Source: CAZAFL01 sp964484465
GTDB taxonomy: Bacteria; Bacteroidota; Ignavibacteria; UBA10030; SZUA-254
Direction of reading: 5' to 3'
DNA: 64,000 nt
NCBI GenBank assembly: GCA_964484465.1
Contig: CAZAFL010000006.1
Location: 62,001 to 126,000, forward strand
In this document: positions 23,963-32,812 of the stretch, piece after piece
Position numbering within the stretch: the first letter of the stretch is position 1
Layout: each line of letters begins with the position of its first letter
The notes under the pieces: generated by a model
Databases searched by the model: none
What the model was told of the DNA's origin: nothing
What the model saw: the letters and a program-made list of their open reading frames with translations, nothing else
Made by a program: the position numbers and the translations under genes

Positions 23963-24916
23963 GTGAACATAGTAAACGATATTCTTGGAATACATCACGT
24001 TACTGCGATTGCAGGAGACGCTCAAGCGAATCTGGGATTTTACGCCGGCACCCTTGGTCTCCGGCTTGTAAAAAAAACAGTTAATTTCGATGATCCCTAT
24101 ACCTACCATCTCTATTATGGTGATGAGATTGGACATCCAGGCACACTTCTTACATTCTTCCCATGGTCTACTCAGGCTCATAGGGGAAGAAAAGGAGTGG
24201 GGCAGCTTATAACATTCTCCTTTTCCATTCCGCATGATGCAATAAATTTTTGGCGGGATCGTCTTAAGCAATATAATGTTCAAACGGCAGAACCTTTTTC
24301 CCGGTTTGGCGAAGAGATTATTGCGGGTATTGATCATGATGGCTTTCGGTTTGAATTGATTGCCTCACCGCCTGATAACCGTACAGGTTATGGACAGGGG
24401 AATATTCCCGCTAAATTTGCGATTAGCGGTTTTCATAGTGTAACATTATCTGAACATGAATATGAACCTACTGCGGGGTTTGTTACGTTGATGCTGGGGT
24501 TCAAAAAAACTATTGAGGAAGGAAATGTAACTCGTTTAGAGACAGGGCGCGGAGGAAGTGGAACATACATCGATATCATTCGCCAGTCAAACGGGACGCG
24601 CGGTGCAATGGGTGTGGGGATTGTTCACCACGTTGCATGGCGAACACCGTCCGATGCGACACAGCTGGGAGTCCGGGAAAGGCTTATCAAGGATGGAGCG
24701 GACGTTACGCCGGTGATCGACCGGAATTATTTTCACTCGATATATTTTCACGAACCGGGAGGAGTCCTGTTCGAAGTCGCTACCGATCCACCGGGATTTT
24801 TAATTGATGAAGAAAAGGATAAACTGGGCACAAATCTCATGTTACCCAAGCAGTATGAATCATACCGAAGTGATCTGGAAAAATCTCTCTCTCCTCTTCA
24901 TGTCCCCCAGGTGTAA
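23963..24916 (+). CDS. Glyoxalase-fold ring-cleaving dioxygenase (MhqO/MhqA-like)
   Basis: 317 residues with two vicinal-oxygen-chelate modules. The first starts GIHHVTAIAGDAQANLGFY and includes LVKKTVNFDDP; the second begins near residue 155 and includes GIVHHVAWRTPSD. The candidate metal ligands are the His of HHVT, the His of HHVAW and the Glu of VLFEVATDPPGF. Family members act on hydroquinone- or catechol-type rings and protect against quinones. It starts at GTG 23963 behind a GGGAGGGAG Shine-Dalgarno. It precedes an MFS exporter by 23 bp on the same strand, which fits a detoxification unit (enzyme plus efflux). Confidence 0.9.
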   Translation: MNIVNDILGIHHVTAIAGDAQANLGFYAGTLGLRLVKKTVNFDDPYTYHLYYGDEIGHPGTLLTFFPWSTQAHRGRKGVGQLITFSFSIPHDAINFWRDRLKQYNVQTAEPFSRFGEEIIAGIDHDGFRFELIASPPDNRTGYGQGNIPAKFAISGFHSVTLSEHEYEPTAGFVTLMLGFKKTIEEGNVTRLETGRGGSGTYIDIIRQSNGTRGAMGVGIVHHVAWRTPSDATQLGVRERLIKDGADVTPVIDRNYFHSIYFHEPGGVLFEVATDPPGFLIDEEKDKLGTNLMLPKQYESYRSDLEKSLSPLHVPQV

Positions 24917-24939
24917 ATTCTTCAGTATTGTTTTAATGT

Positions 24940-26586
24940 ATGAGTGATCGCGCAAGAAGTAGTTCTGCTGATAATTCGGTATTCAGTCCGTTACATCAGC
25001 CATTGTTTCGTGCGTTGTGGATTGCCTCCCTTGTATCCAACATCGGTTCCTGGATGCAGGAAGTGGGTGCTGGCTGGCTGATGACATCGTTAACAACCTC
25101 ACCGACACTCATCGGTCTGCTTGAGACGGCGATGACTCTGCCGATTTTTCTGCTGTCGTTGCCGGCAGGAGCGCTTGCGGATATTCTCGATAAGCGGCGC
25201 ATCCTTGTCCTCACCCAGGCGTGGATGTTACTGTTGGCTTTTGTCATGGGAGTTGTCGCGCTTTCAGGCGGCATGACTCCAATGTTATTATTAGCTCTTA
25301 CGTTTGTTATGGGGGTTGGTGCGGCAATGAATGGCCCGGCATGGCAGGCAATCCTGCCGGAAATCACAACCAAGGACCGACTGCCCTCTGCTGTTGCACT
25401 AGGCAGTGTGGGATTCAACGTTGCGCGTGCGGTTGGCCCCGCGCTTGGGGGAATAATTGTCGCAGCCATAGGTTCATGGGCTGTTTTTATCCTGAACGGG
25501 ATTTCCTTTCTCGGTGTCATTGTTGTTCTTATGAATTGGCGTCGGCAACACAGGGAAAGCGTCCTGCCGGCGGAGCGAATAATCGGGGCGATACGAGCGG
25601 GATTGCGTTATGCGCGCTTTTCTCCTGCACTCCAGAATGTGCTTGTTCGTACTGCAGCATTTATCCTCTTCGGTAGTGCGATGTGGGCGACTCTGCCGTA
25701 TATCGTACGGCACGAAATGGGAAGGACTTCGGTGGATTATGGTCTCTTCATCGGTATGTTTGGTACCGGTGCAGTGGCAGGAGCTGCTGCATTGACAAAA
25801 CTCAGGAAATCCCTCTCTGTGGATTCCATGGTCCGGTTTGCGACTCTCCTCTTTTCGGGATTGCTTTTCACGCTAGCGTTTGCGAAAATCTCTGTCGCCA
25901 TTTCCTGTGCGATGGTTATCGGTGGAATGGCGTGGATGGTATTAATGTCAAGTCTTAATCTTGCGGCGCAAATGGCGTCGCCCGCCTGGGTGAGAGCGCG
26001 CGCAATGGCAATCTATATTCTTGTTTTTTTTGGCGGGTTCGCAGGCGGGGCGGCACTTTGGGGAATTATCACAACTCGCGCTGGTACGACAATAGCTCTT
26101 TCTCTTGCAGCAACGGGTGGAATCATTGCAATGGTTACAACTTTCAAATATAAGCTTGCGGTAGATTCGAGTATCGATCTTTCTCCCTCAATGCACTGGG
26201 CAGAACCTGTGCTGGCAGCGGAGCCGCACCCAGATCGCGGACCTGTCTTAATAACAGTGGAGTACCGTGTTACGCAGGAGCACATGAATGATTTTTCAAA
26301 GGCGGTGCACGCCTTGAGCAGAATCCGACGGCGCGACGGTGCCGTACAATGGGGAATTTATAACGATGTGTCCGAACCGGAACGATATGTCGAAACATTT
26401 GTTGTAGAATCCTGGATAGAGCACATGCGGCAGCATGAACGAATTACTGTTGCCGACCGCGAAATCGAAAGTCACGTACATTCATTTCACGTGGGACCGC
26501 AGCCTCCTTCAGTGTCGCATTTTATTTACACAACGGAAACGTCGGCACAGCCCGTATTACAGGAAAGAGACAAAGAGTATAAATGA
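24940..26586 (+). CDS. MFS exporter of the EntS/transmembrane secretion effector family with C-terminal cytoplasmic domain
   Basis: 548 residues. Residues about 20-400 form twelve hydrophobic helices with MFS signatures (LPAGALADILDKRRIL between helices 2 and 3, NGPAWQAILPEIT, GSVGFNVARAVGPALGG). The last 120 residues form a soluble alpha/beta domain (VLITVEYRVTQEHMNDFSKAV...ERYVETFVVESWIEHMRQHER) resembling the antibiotic-biosynthesis-monooxygenase fold. This tail is normal for the MFS_3 (DUF894) family. Predicted to export a small molecule across the inner membrane; substrate unknown. The stop overlaps the next start by ATGA, so the two are translationally coupled. Confidence 0.9.
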   Translation: MSDRARSSSADNSVFSPLHQPLFRALWIASLVSNIGSWMQEVGAGWLMTSLTTSPTLIGLLETAMTLPIFLLSLPAGALADILDKRRILVLTQAWMLLLAFVMGVVALSGGMTPMLLLALTFVMGVGAAMNGPAWQAILPEITTKDRLPSAVALGSVGFNVARAVGPALGGIIVAAIGSWAVFILNGISFLGVIVVLMNWRRQHRESVLPAERIIGAIRAGLRYARFSPALQNVLVRTAAFILFGSAMWATLPYIVRHEMGRTSVDYGLFIGMFGTGAVAGAAALTKLRKSLSVDSMVRFATLLFSGLLFTLAFAKISVAISCAMVIGGMAWMVLMSSLNLAAQMASPAWVRARAMAIYILVFFGGFAGGAALWGIITTRAGTTIALSLAATGGIIAMVTTFKYKLAVDSSIDLSPSMHWAEPVLAAEPHPDRGPVLITVEYRVTQEHMNDFSKAVHALSRIRRRDGAVQWGIYNDVSEPERYVETFVVESWIEHMRQHERITVADREIESHVHSFHVGPQPPSVSHFIYTTETSAQPVLQERDKEYK

Positions 26587-27539
26587 TTTCCCGGAAAAAA
26601 TTTCTTAAAGGAATGGGTGTCGGACTCGTTGCCCCGCAATTGATGTTCGCCCAGGAACAACGCCAGCGGCCGTCGTTTCGAAGAATTATTTTCAGCGACC
26701 ACATCATCGCTCCGGCGCCGGCCCGGCCTGAACCTGCAACATGGGATGATTCGACCATTACCGCGGCATGGATCGGGCATGCGACAGTTCTGATAAACTT
26801 CTTCGGGCTAAAAATTATTACTGACCCGGTATTTTCCGATAAGATTGGTATTAACATTCTTGGATTGCTGACTCTCGGGCCAAAGCGTCTCGTAGCTCCT
26901 GCACTGACGATGGACCAGCTTCCCCCCATCGACCTGATCCTATTGTCTCATGCACATATGGACCACATGGATTTCCCCTCTTTGAGAAAGTTCAATAAGA
27001 ACATTCCAGTGGTGATGGCCAAGAATACAAGCGACCTCCTTGCAGATCGTGCCTGGAAACATCTGCAGGAACTGGACTGGGGCGAGCAAACGACGATCAG
27101 CGACGTTACGATTGAAGCACTGAGGGTAAATCATTTCGGATGGAGATTTCCATGGGAGAAAGATCGGTCACGCGGATATATGGAGGGAAGGAGCTTTAAT
27201 GCGTATCTTCTATCGAAAAACGGAAAACACATAGTGTTCGGCGGCGATACCGCGTACCAGGAATTTTTCCTGCAACTTGCAGAAAGGAATATCCCCGTCG
27301 ACCTTGCCATTCTTCCGATCGGAGCATATGATCCATGGATTTATGTCCATGCAAATCCGGAACAGGCAGTGGCGATGGCAAACCACATGAACGCGAGCGC
27401 GATCATGCCGGTGCATTGGTCGACTTTTATTCTGAGCAATGAACCGACAAACGAACCAATCGAACGATTAAAAAAAGCCCTCACGCAACACTCTCCAAAA
27501 CTTGCGGTTGAAAAAATCGGGCAGACATGGAAGCCGTGA
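26583..27539 (+). CDS. Metallo-beta-lactamase-fold hydrolase (NAPE-PLD/UlaG-like), Tat-like signal
   Basis: 318 residues. The N-terminus (SRKKFLKGMGVGL...APQLMFAQ) resembles a Tat signal although the twin arginine is RK. The mature part shows AWIGHATVLINFFGLKIITDP, the metal motif SHAHMDHMD (HxHxDH), FGGDTAYQEFF and a late MPVHWSTF, which together supply the ligands of a binuclear zinc site. The closest family is the N-acyl-phosphatidylethanolamine phospholipase D-like hydrolases, many of unknown substrate. It overlaps the MFS gene by four bases, so a role on a lipid or exported compound is possible but inferred. Confidence 0.9.
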   Translation: MISRKKFLKGMGVGLVAPQLMFAQEQRQRPSFRRIIFSDHIIAPAPARPEPATWDDSTITAAWIGHATVLINFFGLKIITDPVFSDKIGINILGLLTLGPKRLVAPALTMDQLPPIDLILLSHAHMDHMDFPSLRKFNKNIPVVMAKNTSDLLADRAWKHLQELDWGEQTTISDVTIEALRVNHFGWRFPWEKDRSRGYMEGRSFNAYLLSKNGKHIVFGGDTAYQEFFLQLAERNIPVDLAILPIGAYDPWIYVHANPEQAVAMANHMNASAIMPVHWSTFILSNEPTNEPIERLKKALTQHSPKLAVEKIGQTWKP

Positions 27540-27588
27540 AAGATAATAGGATTTTATTCACGTGGTTACAACATGAGAGAGGATGCAG

Positions 27589-28155
27589 ATGACAAAACGT
27601 TGTCCCTGGGGAAATAGCGACCCTCTTTATACGACGTATCATGATAAAGAATGGGGAGTACCGGTCCATGACGACCGGAAATTATATGAGATGCTCTGCC
27701 TTGAAGGCGCCCAGGCCGGATTGAGTTGGATTACAATCCTGAAGAAACGGGAGAATTATCGTAAGGCATTTGATAATTTTAACACAAAAAAGATTGTAAC
27801 ATACAACGCAAAGAAGATCAGGGATTTGATGATGAACGAAGGTATTGTTCGAAACCGGCTGAAGATTGAAGCGTTTATTCAGAACGCCAAAATGTTTCAC
27901 GAAGTGCAGATGGAATTTGGCTCATTCGACCGGTACATCTGGCAATTTGTCGATGGAGCCTCGATTATTAATAAGCGGAAAAGCCTGAACGATGTCCCGC
28001 CGCAGACAAAAGAATCCGATGCCATGAGTAAAGATTTGAAGCGGCGCGGGTTCAAATTTGTCGGTTCCACGATCTGTTATGCGTTTATGCAGGCGTGCGG
28101 AATGGTTAACGACCACCTGGTGGAATGTTTCAGGTATAAACAATTACTACAATGA
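27589..28155 (+). CDS. tag: DNA-3-methyladenine glycosylase I
   Basis: 188 residues from ATG 27589. It begins KRCPWGNSDPLYTTYHDKEWG, the Tag family signature, and continues with LCLEGAQAGLSWITILKKRENYR, which carries the catalytic/base-recognition Glu, and ends with FVGSTICYAFMQACGMVNDHL. Cys5, His18 and the late His fit the structural zinc site of the family. The enzyme removes 3-methyladenine from alkylated DNA. An ATG two codons earlier (27583) touches the GAGAGG Shine-Dalgarno, so 27589 is the better start. It is followed by a DinB-like gene 10 bp later. Confidence 0.95.
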   Translation: MTKRCPWGNSDPLYTTYHDKEWGVPVHDDRKLYEMLCLEGAQAGLSWITILKKRENYRKAFDNFNTKKIVTYNAKKIRDLMMNEGIVRNRLKIEAFIQNAKMFHEVQMEFGSFDRYIWQFVDGASIINKRKSLNDVPPQTKESDAMSKDLKRRGFKFVGSTICYAFMQACGMVNDHLVECFRYKQLLQ

Positions 28156-28165
28156 AAGGTGATGT

Positions 28166-28651
28166 ATGAACGAACAATTTGAGAAAGAGTTCCAGGCGAC
28201 ACTCGATACCTGGGAGGAAAAGCTCCTTTCGATTTCTGAAGGAGATAGCATGACCAGTCGAGAAAAAGGAAAATGGTGTCCAAAGGAAATCCTTGGACAT
28301 CTCATTGATTCGGCATTCAACAATCATCGCCGCTTTGTTCTCGCACGACGTAGCGAGAACCTTATCTTTGAAGGGTATGAACAGGAACGCTGGATTGAGG
28401 CTCAAAACTACACGGGGCGACCGTGGCGGACACTCATCCTGTTTTGGAAAGATATTAACACGCACCTTCTTCATGTGATGTGTCAGTTGCCTGAGGAAAC
28501 ACTCTCCAAAGAACATTTCCGCCACAATTTTTATGACATTGCGTCGAGGCCGATTCCTGAAGGCCAATCGACCACACTACAATACTTTGCTGAAGACTAC
28601 GTGTGGCATATGAAACATCATTTACACCAGATAGCAGATCAGAGGTCATAA
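28166..28651 (+). CDS. DinB-like four-helix protein
   Basis: 161 residues. The pattern WCPKEILGHLIDSAFNNHRRF and the late DYVWHMKHHLHQI gives the three histidines of the DinB/YfiT metal site. Family members are metal-binding four-helix bundles, some being thiol (bacillithiol or mycothiol) transferases. No signal peptide. It lies 10 bp downstream of tag and 7 bp upstream of a trpF-like gene, so the three may share a transcript. The family call is firm; activity is not known. Confidence 0.87.
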   Translation: MNEQFEKEFQATLDTWEEKLLSISEGDSMTSREKGKWCPKEILGHLIDSAFNNHRRFVLARRSENLIFEGYEQERWIEAQNYTGRPWRTLILFWKDINTHLLHVMCQLPEETLSKEHFRHNFYDIASRPIPEGQSTTLQYFAEDYVWHMKHHLHQIADQRS

Positions 28652-28658
28652 TTTTACA

Positions 28659-29300
28659 TTGCGCGTAAAAGTCTGTTGTATAAAGAGTGTGAAAGAAGCT
28701 CGGCTTGCAATACGCTATGGAGCATCGGCATTAGGACTTGTTTCTGCGATGCCGAGCGGGCCCGGGCCTATCCCGGAAGAACTAATATCCGACATTGTAG
28801 CAACTATCCCGTCACATATTGACACATTCTTACTTACGTCAAAACAAGATGCACGCGATGTAATTGAACAGCAACGTCGGACAAAGGTAACGACATTACA
28901 ACTTGTCGACACTTTCCCGACGAACAAGTATTCTATCTTGCGAAAGGAACTGCCCGGGATTAAGATCGTGCAAGTTATTCATGTACGAAATCTGGAATCA
29001 GTGGAGGAAGCTGCACACGCTTCTCTGTATGTGGATGCGTTACTCTTGGATTCAGGTAATCCCGGATTAAAGGTGAAGGAACTCGGCGGTACAGGTCGTG
29101 TACATGATTGGAATATCAGTCGAAAAATTCAAAACTCCATAAAAATCCCTCTTTACCTTGCGGGCGGCTTGACGCCAGATAATGTAAGCGAGGCGATTCG
29201 GGTTGTAAAACCTTACGCGGTCGACATCTGCAGCGGGGTGAGGACAAACGGCTACCTCGATGAACATAAGCTTCAACGGTTCTTTACTGCTGTAAGGTAA
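28659..29300 (+). CDS. trpF: Phosphoribosylanthranilate isomerase-like protein (orphan TrpF)
   Basis: 213 residues of a beta/alpha barrel. KVCCIKSVKEARLAIRYGASALGLV matches the first strand of TrpF with the catalytic Cys. VDALLLDS supplies the general-acid Asp, and PLYLAGGLTPDNVSEAI with VDICSGVRTNGYLDE matches the phosphate-binding end. The reaction is isomerisation of N-(5-phosphoribosyl)anthranilate in tryptophan synthesis. The start is TTG 28659, since no ATG or GTG is available before KVCC. No other trp gene is near, so it could also act on a related sugar-phosphate substrate. Confidence 0.82.
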   Translation: MRVKVCCIKSVKEARLAIRYGASALGLVSAMPSGPGPIPEELISDIVATIPSHIDTFLLTSKQDARDVIEQQRRTKVTTLQLVDTFPTNKYSILRKELPGIKIVQVIHVRNLESVEEAAHASLYVDALLLDSGNPGLKVKELGGTGRVHDWNISRKIQNSIKIPLYLAGGLTPDNVSEAIRVVKPYAVDICSGVRTNGYLDEHKLQRFFTAVR

Positions 29301-29303
29301 GAC

Positions 29304-30050
29304 CTACTTTGTTTTTCCCTGATTTGCTACAGATTGCATTGCCTGTTTGATTGTGTCTGGATCGCCAAGATAGCTGCTTCTTACTGGCTTGAGAAGGTCA
29401 TCCAGCTCGTACACGAGAGGGACGCCGGTTGGAATATTCAAATCGACAATGCTGTCGTCAGAAATATTGTCGAGGTGTTTCACCAGCGCGCGAAGACTGT
29501 TACCATGAGCGGCAATGATGACTCGTTTGCCTGCTTTGATTGATGGAACAATCGACTCGTGCCAATACGGGAGGAATCGTGAAACAGTATCTTTCAGGCA
29601 TTCCGTCAGCGGGACTTCGCCCGGCGCCAGGGTTAGATATCGCGGGTCGTTTGCGGGGTTGCGCGGGTCATTTTTCTCCAGAGCAGGAGGTCGTGTCGCA
29701 TAACTTCGCCGCCAGACTTTTACCTGATCTTCACCGAATTTTGCAGCTGTCTCTGCCTTGTTGAGTCCTTGAAGTGCGCCATAATGACGCTCGTTCAATC
29801 TCCACGAATTGTGTACCGGGATCCACATCAAATCCATTTCCTCGAGTGTAATCCACAATGTTCGGATCGCACGCTTGAGCACGGATGTAAACGCGACGTC
29901 GAATGTAAATCCCTGCTCCCTCAGAATTTTTCCTGCTTGTCGCGCTTCGCCTGCTCCTTTTTCCGAGAGGTCGACATCCGTCCAGCCAGTAAACCTGTTT
30001 TCCTTATTCCAGACACTTTCGCCGTGGCGGAGCAATACGAGTCTTGTCAT
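29304..30050 (-). CDS. gpmA: 2,3-bisphosphoglycerate-dependent phosphoglycerate mutase
   Basis: 248 residues, the usual family length. It has LVLLRHGESVWNKENRFTGW with phospho-His8, RLNERHYGALQGLNKAETA with the catalytic Glu, and the second catalytic His182 in IIAAHGNSLRALV. It interconverts 3- and 2-phosphoglycerate in glycolysis and gluconeogenesis. It converges with the trpF-like gene (3 bp between their ends) and diverges from mqnD, with 119 bp between their starts. Confidence 0.97.
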   Translation of the reverse strand: MTRLVLLRHGESVWNKENRFTGWTDVDLSEKGAGEARQAGKILREQGFTFDVAFTSVLKRAIRTLWITLEEMDLMWIPVHNSWRLNERHYGALQGLNKAETAAKFGEDQVKVWRRSYATRPPALEKNDPRNPANDPRYLTLAPGEVPLTECLKDTVSRFLPYWHESIVPSIKAGKRVIIAAHGNSLRALVKHLDNISDDSIVDLNIPTGVPLVYELDDLLKPVRSSYLGDPDTIKQAMQSVANQGKTK

Positions 30051-30169
30051 GATACGATAATTAGATTAAGTTTGGTGCAGGAATATACCTCTTTCTTGTC
30101 AATTTTGCTCATGTGCAATTTCAAATCTTCTGTAAAATTCTTATCTTTTCCTGCACCGCGTTAAACATA

Positions 30170-31039
30170 ATGTCACAAAAAATGCCGGATCGATTAATTA
30201 CAGTAGGTCATAGCCCCGACCCCGATGATGCATTCATGTTTTACGGACTTGCCTCCGGCAAGGTGAAACTCGACGGCATCAGGATTGAGCACCTGCTCGA
30301 AGATATCCAATCCCTGAACGAGCGGGCGATGCAGGCAGGTAAATATCATGAAGTCCCGCTGCTCGATGTAACCGCAATTTCCGCTCATGCATTTCCGTAT
30401 GTTGCAGATAAGTTTTGGATACTGAGAACGGGCGCAAGTATGGGTGAAGGCTACGGCCCGGTTATTATATCGAAAAAATATTCTTCGCTGGATGAATTGA
30501 AAGGAAAGAAAGTCGGAACACCCGGTCCCTTTACCACAGCGTCACTCCTCTTTAAGATCTTTACCGATGGAATCAACAATGTCGACATGCAATTCGACAA
30601 AATTATGGAGGCAGTCGATGAGGGAATAATCGATGCCGGTTTGCTCATACATGAAGGACAGATTACCTATCAATCATTAGGGTTTAACAAGATTCTCGAT
30701 TTTGGAGAATTATGGGAAGAGAAAACAAAAGGTCTTCCGCTTCCGCTGGGACTCGATGTTGTACGAAAAGATCTGGGAGCGGCACTTGCTGAAAAATTAT
30801 CAGAAGGACTCCGGGACAGCATCAGGTATGGTTATGAACATCAGGATGAATCAATCCCCTACTCAATGCAGTGGGGGAGAGGAATCGATTATAAACTTGG
30901 GGAAAAATTTGTGAAGATGTATGTAAGCGAGTTGACGATTGATATGGGAGATGAGGGAAGACGGGCTCTGGAACGCCTGTTTACCCTCGGCAAGAATAGA
31001 GGTCTCATCCCTGCCGTGGAAAGCTTCGATTTACACTAG
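30170..31039 (+). CDS. mqnD: 1,4-dihydroxy-6-naphthoate synthase
   Basis: 289 residues from ATG 30170; a GTG 19 codons upstream gives a poor, non-homologous extension. The periplasmic-binding-protein-like fold shows the MqnD signatures VGHSPDPDDAFMFYGL, VPLLDVTAISAHAF, GYGPVIISKK and LLIHEGQITYQ, where the His is catalytic. It converts cyclic dehypoxanthine futalosine to 1,4-dihydroxy-6-naphthoate in the futalosine pathway to menaquinone. The other pathway genes lie 6-13 kb away on the opposite strand. It stands alone here between gpmA and the dioxygenase. Confidence 0.94.
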   Translation: MSQKMPDRLITVGHSPDPDDAFMFYGLASGKVKLDGIRIEHLLEDIQSLNERAMQAGKYHEVPLLDVTAISAHAFPYVADKFWILRTGASMGEGYGPVIISKKYSSLDELKGKKVGTPGPFTTASLLFKIFTDGINNVDMQFDKIMEAVDEGIIDAGLLIHEGQITYQSLGFNKILDFGELWEEKTKGLPLPLGLDVVRKDLGAALAEKLSEGLRDSIRYGYEHQDESIPYSMQWGRGIDYKLGEKFVKMYVSELTIDMGDEGRRALERLFTLGKNRGLIPAVESFDLH

Positions 31040-31051
31040 CGATTTTGGTAT

Positions 31052-31681
31052 CTATCTGTAGTCGGGGATATTTAATCCAAGAATAATATCCCTTTTACCT
31101 CGCCACACTCCATCCCTTCCTTTCGTAAGAGTGATGATGCCGGAGCCGCAGCGCTGTTGCTGTCTAGCGCGCTCCTCTTTAGTAAGCAAAGGGTCTCCCT
31201 CGAAAAGATATTCATCAAAATAGTATTCATTCTTACCGGGCTCTTTAATAATAGGGTGAACGTGTGCCGGAATATGATTACCAGGATAGGGCGCCGGTCT
31301 GATTGTGCGAAACTTATACCGTCCGCGCTCATCGGTTTTCATCCACCCGCGTAAATGCCCGTGACGACGCGCGTTGCCTGTTTGCACCTTTGCTGGTGAG
31401 TAATGCCCAGTTGCATCAGTGTGATACACATAGAGGATTACATTCGGTGCGGGAGTCTTCCCGTCTAATTTGTAGATTATTCCCTCGATTTCCATAGGCT
31501 CGCCCGGCTCGTTGCTGTCAGGAATCGTTGTCTGCCAGCTCAAATGTTTCGGCATGTTCTGATAAATTCCTTCACATCCGTCGCAATGTCCACCGATGTG
31601 TTGGCGGACCTTGTCCTGGGCGAAGAGGGTGGCGCTGAGTAAGCAGAGCAGTGCAATCAAAAGTGTGGCGGTAATCCTCAT
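31052..31681 (-). CDS. Exported intradiol ring-cleavage dioxygenase-like protein
   Basis: 209 residues with a signal peptide (LLIALLCLLSATLFAQ). The beta-sandwich domain contains EGIIYKLDGKTPAPNVILYVYHTDATGHYS and the metal motif RPAPYPGNHIPAHVHPII. The two tyrosines (GHYS and APYP) and the H-x-H pair match the four Fe(III) ligands of protocatechuate and catechol intradiol dioxygenases. CDGC and a late RCGSG add possible disulfide cysteines. Family knowledge: secreted single-domain members open catechol-type rings. The organism may use it on extracellular aromatics; the substrate is not known. Confidence 0.88.
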   Translation of the reverse strand: MRITATLLIALLCLLSATLFAQDKVRQHIGGHCDGCEGIYQNMPKHLSWQTTIPDSNEPGEPMEIEGIIYKLDGKTPAPNVILYVYHTDATGHYSPAKVQTGNARRHGHLRGWMKTDERGRYKFRTIRPAPYPGNHIPAHVHPIIKEPGKNEYYFDEYLFEGDPLLTKEERARQQQRCGSGIITLTKGRDGVWRGKRDIILGLNIPDYR

Positions 31682-31697
31682 CCATTCTACCTTTCTC

Positions 31698-31874
31698 TTA
31701 CTGTGTCAATTGTAATTGTAGATGAAGCGATTTCGTTGTATTAATCGTTAGAGGTTTTATAAGGGTCTGGAAGCCCTCTTTGTATACGACAAGTTCTATT
31801 GAGTTCGATATTCTGAAAGTATTGAGAATGCCAACCTCAGTTGACTCGTTTAACTGTATCTGATTCCTTCCCAA
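31698..31874 (-). pseudogene. Short coding-like fragment resembling a carboxypeptidase-like beta domain tail
   Basis: Directly after the stop codons of the gene at 31884-32711, an in-frame stretch of about 58 codons (TTG at 31874) ends at TAA 31700-31698, 16 bp before the dioxygenase ATG. It reads GILNTFRISNSIELVVYKEGF, then QTLIKPLTINTTKSLHLQLQL. The alternating pattern resembles the end of a carboxypeptidase-regulatory-like beta-sandwich. It could be a relic of a longer gene or a real small gene. Confidence 0.3.
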
Positions 31875-31883
31875 ACGAATTTA

Positions 31884-32711
31884 TTATTTCGCGACAATTC
31901 CCAGCCATGGCATTTCCTTCCCGGAGGAATTATCGTCAGAGTTAATCATTGCGTCCATCTCTTCCGATTTGAACAAGCAGTCGTTCCATTTCCGCATGAG
32001 TGATTTGCCTTCAAGTTCTCCATATGCCGTGATGAGGATTTGCTCAGGTGTACTGGCGTTGACCAGGTCAATGCTTCTTCGCGCATGCCACACATAGTGA
32101 TTGGCGCCTGTGCCGTAAGAGCTGAAGAAGGCTATACATGTTAACGGATAGTGCTCCTTTACGAGTGCATCATGGAAACGGGTCATCACAAAATCGTATA
32201 CAGCGTCCATCGGGGGCTTGACCCACTCTGAATGCAGACGGACATATCGTAATTCGGTAACTGTCGGCTGAAACGCTGGAGGAAAATAGCTCCCCGATGA
32301 GTCCCACGACCAAATCTCATTATGGTGGATGCGGAGCGTTGTATGGGCGGTATCGCTGTAGGGGTTCACGAAATCTTTGAAGATTTTTCTCACATCGTCC
32401 GGAAGTTTTGAGGGCTGGTCGAGTTCACCATACGACGCCCGTGCGCGAAGGGAAACATATTTTCCCTCCGGATTATTGAAGCTGTATGACGGATTGACCG
32501 GCAGACTATGTGCCAGGAGGATCGAATCCCGCAGCCGTGTCTGTGTTTTTCCGACCCGTTCGAAATCGGCGATCGATTGCGGCAGTACTTCATCGATGTG
32601 TACCGTCCAGAGTTTCGATAGATGGACATTCTTCTGAGCGGTGACCCTCGCAGGAGCAATGAGAATAATCAATAAGGAGAAACAATAGACGGAGAGAGGA
32701 AAAGGTTTCAT
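31884..32711 (-). CDS. Exported protein of unknown function
   Basis: 275 residues from ATG 32711. An upstream alternative at 32825 is AT-rich and would run into the divergent gene. The N-terminus (MKPFPLSVYCFSLLIILIAPARVTAQ) is a clear signal peptide. The mature part is rich in aromatic residues and contains NPSYSFNNPEGKYVSLRARASYG, TTLRIHHNEIWSWDSSGSYFPP, HYVWHARRSID and EKMPWLG-like ends. I recognise no family. It starts divergently from a small exported protein gene 101 bp away and precedes a 58-codon fragment and the dioxygenase gene on the same strand. Confidence 0.8.
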   Translation of the reverse strand: MKPFPLSVYCFSLLIILIAPARVTAQKNVHLSKLWTVHIDEVLPQSIADFERVGKTQTRLRDSILLAHSLPVNPSYSFNNPEGKYVSLRARASYGELDQPSKLPDDVRKIFKDFVNPYSDTAHTTLRIHHNEIWSWDSSGSYFPPAFQPTVTELRYVRLHSEWVKPPMDAVYDFVMTRFHDALVKEHYPLTCIAFFSSYGTGANHYVWHARRSIDLVNASTPEQILITAYGELEGKSLMRKWNDCLFKSEEMDAMINSDDNSSGKEMPWLGIVAK

Positions 32712-32812
32712 AATGTTCTTGTAATTATTATTCGAATATATATAAAAAAGATGAAAATACCCGAGTACAGGAACTTCTTTAACAAAAACATTGTAATATA
32801 TTCTAATAATAT

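Noticed and set aside
24940..26586. MFS exporter with soluble C-terminal domain considered as a novel fusion
   Set aside because: This tail is a normal feature of the MFS_3/transmembrane secretion effector family.
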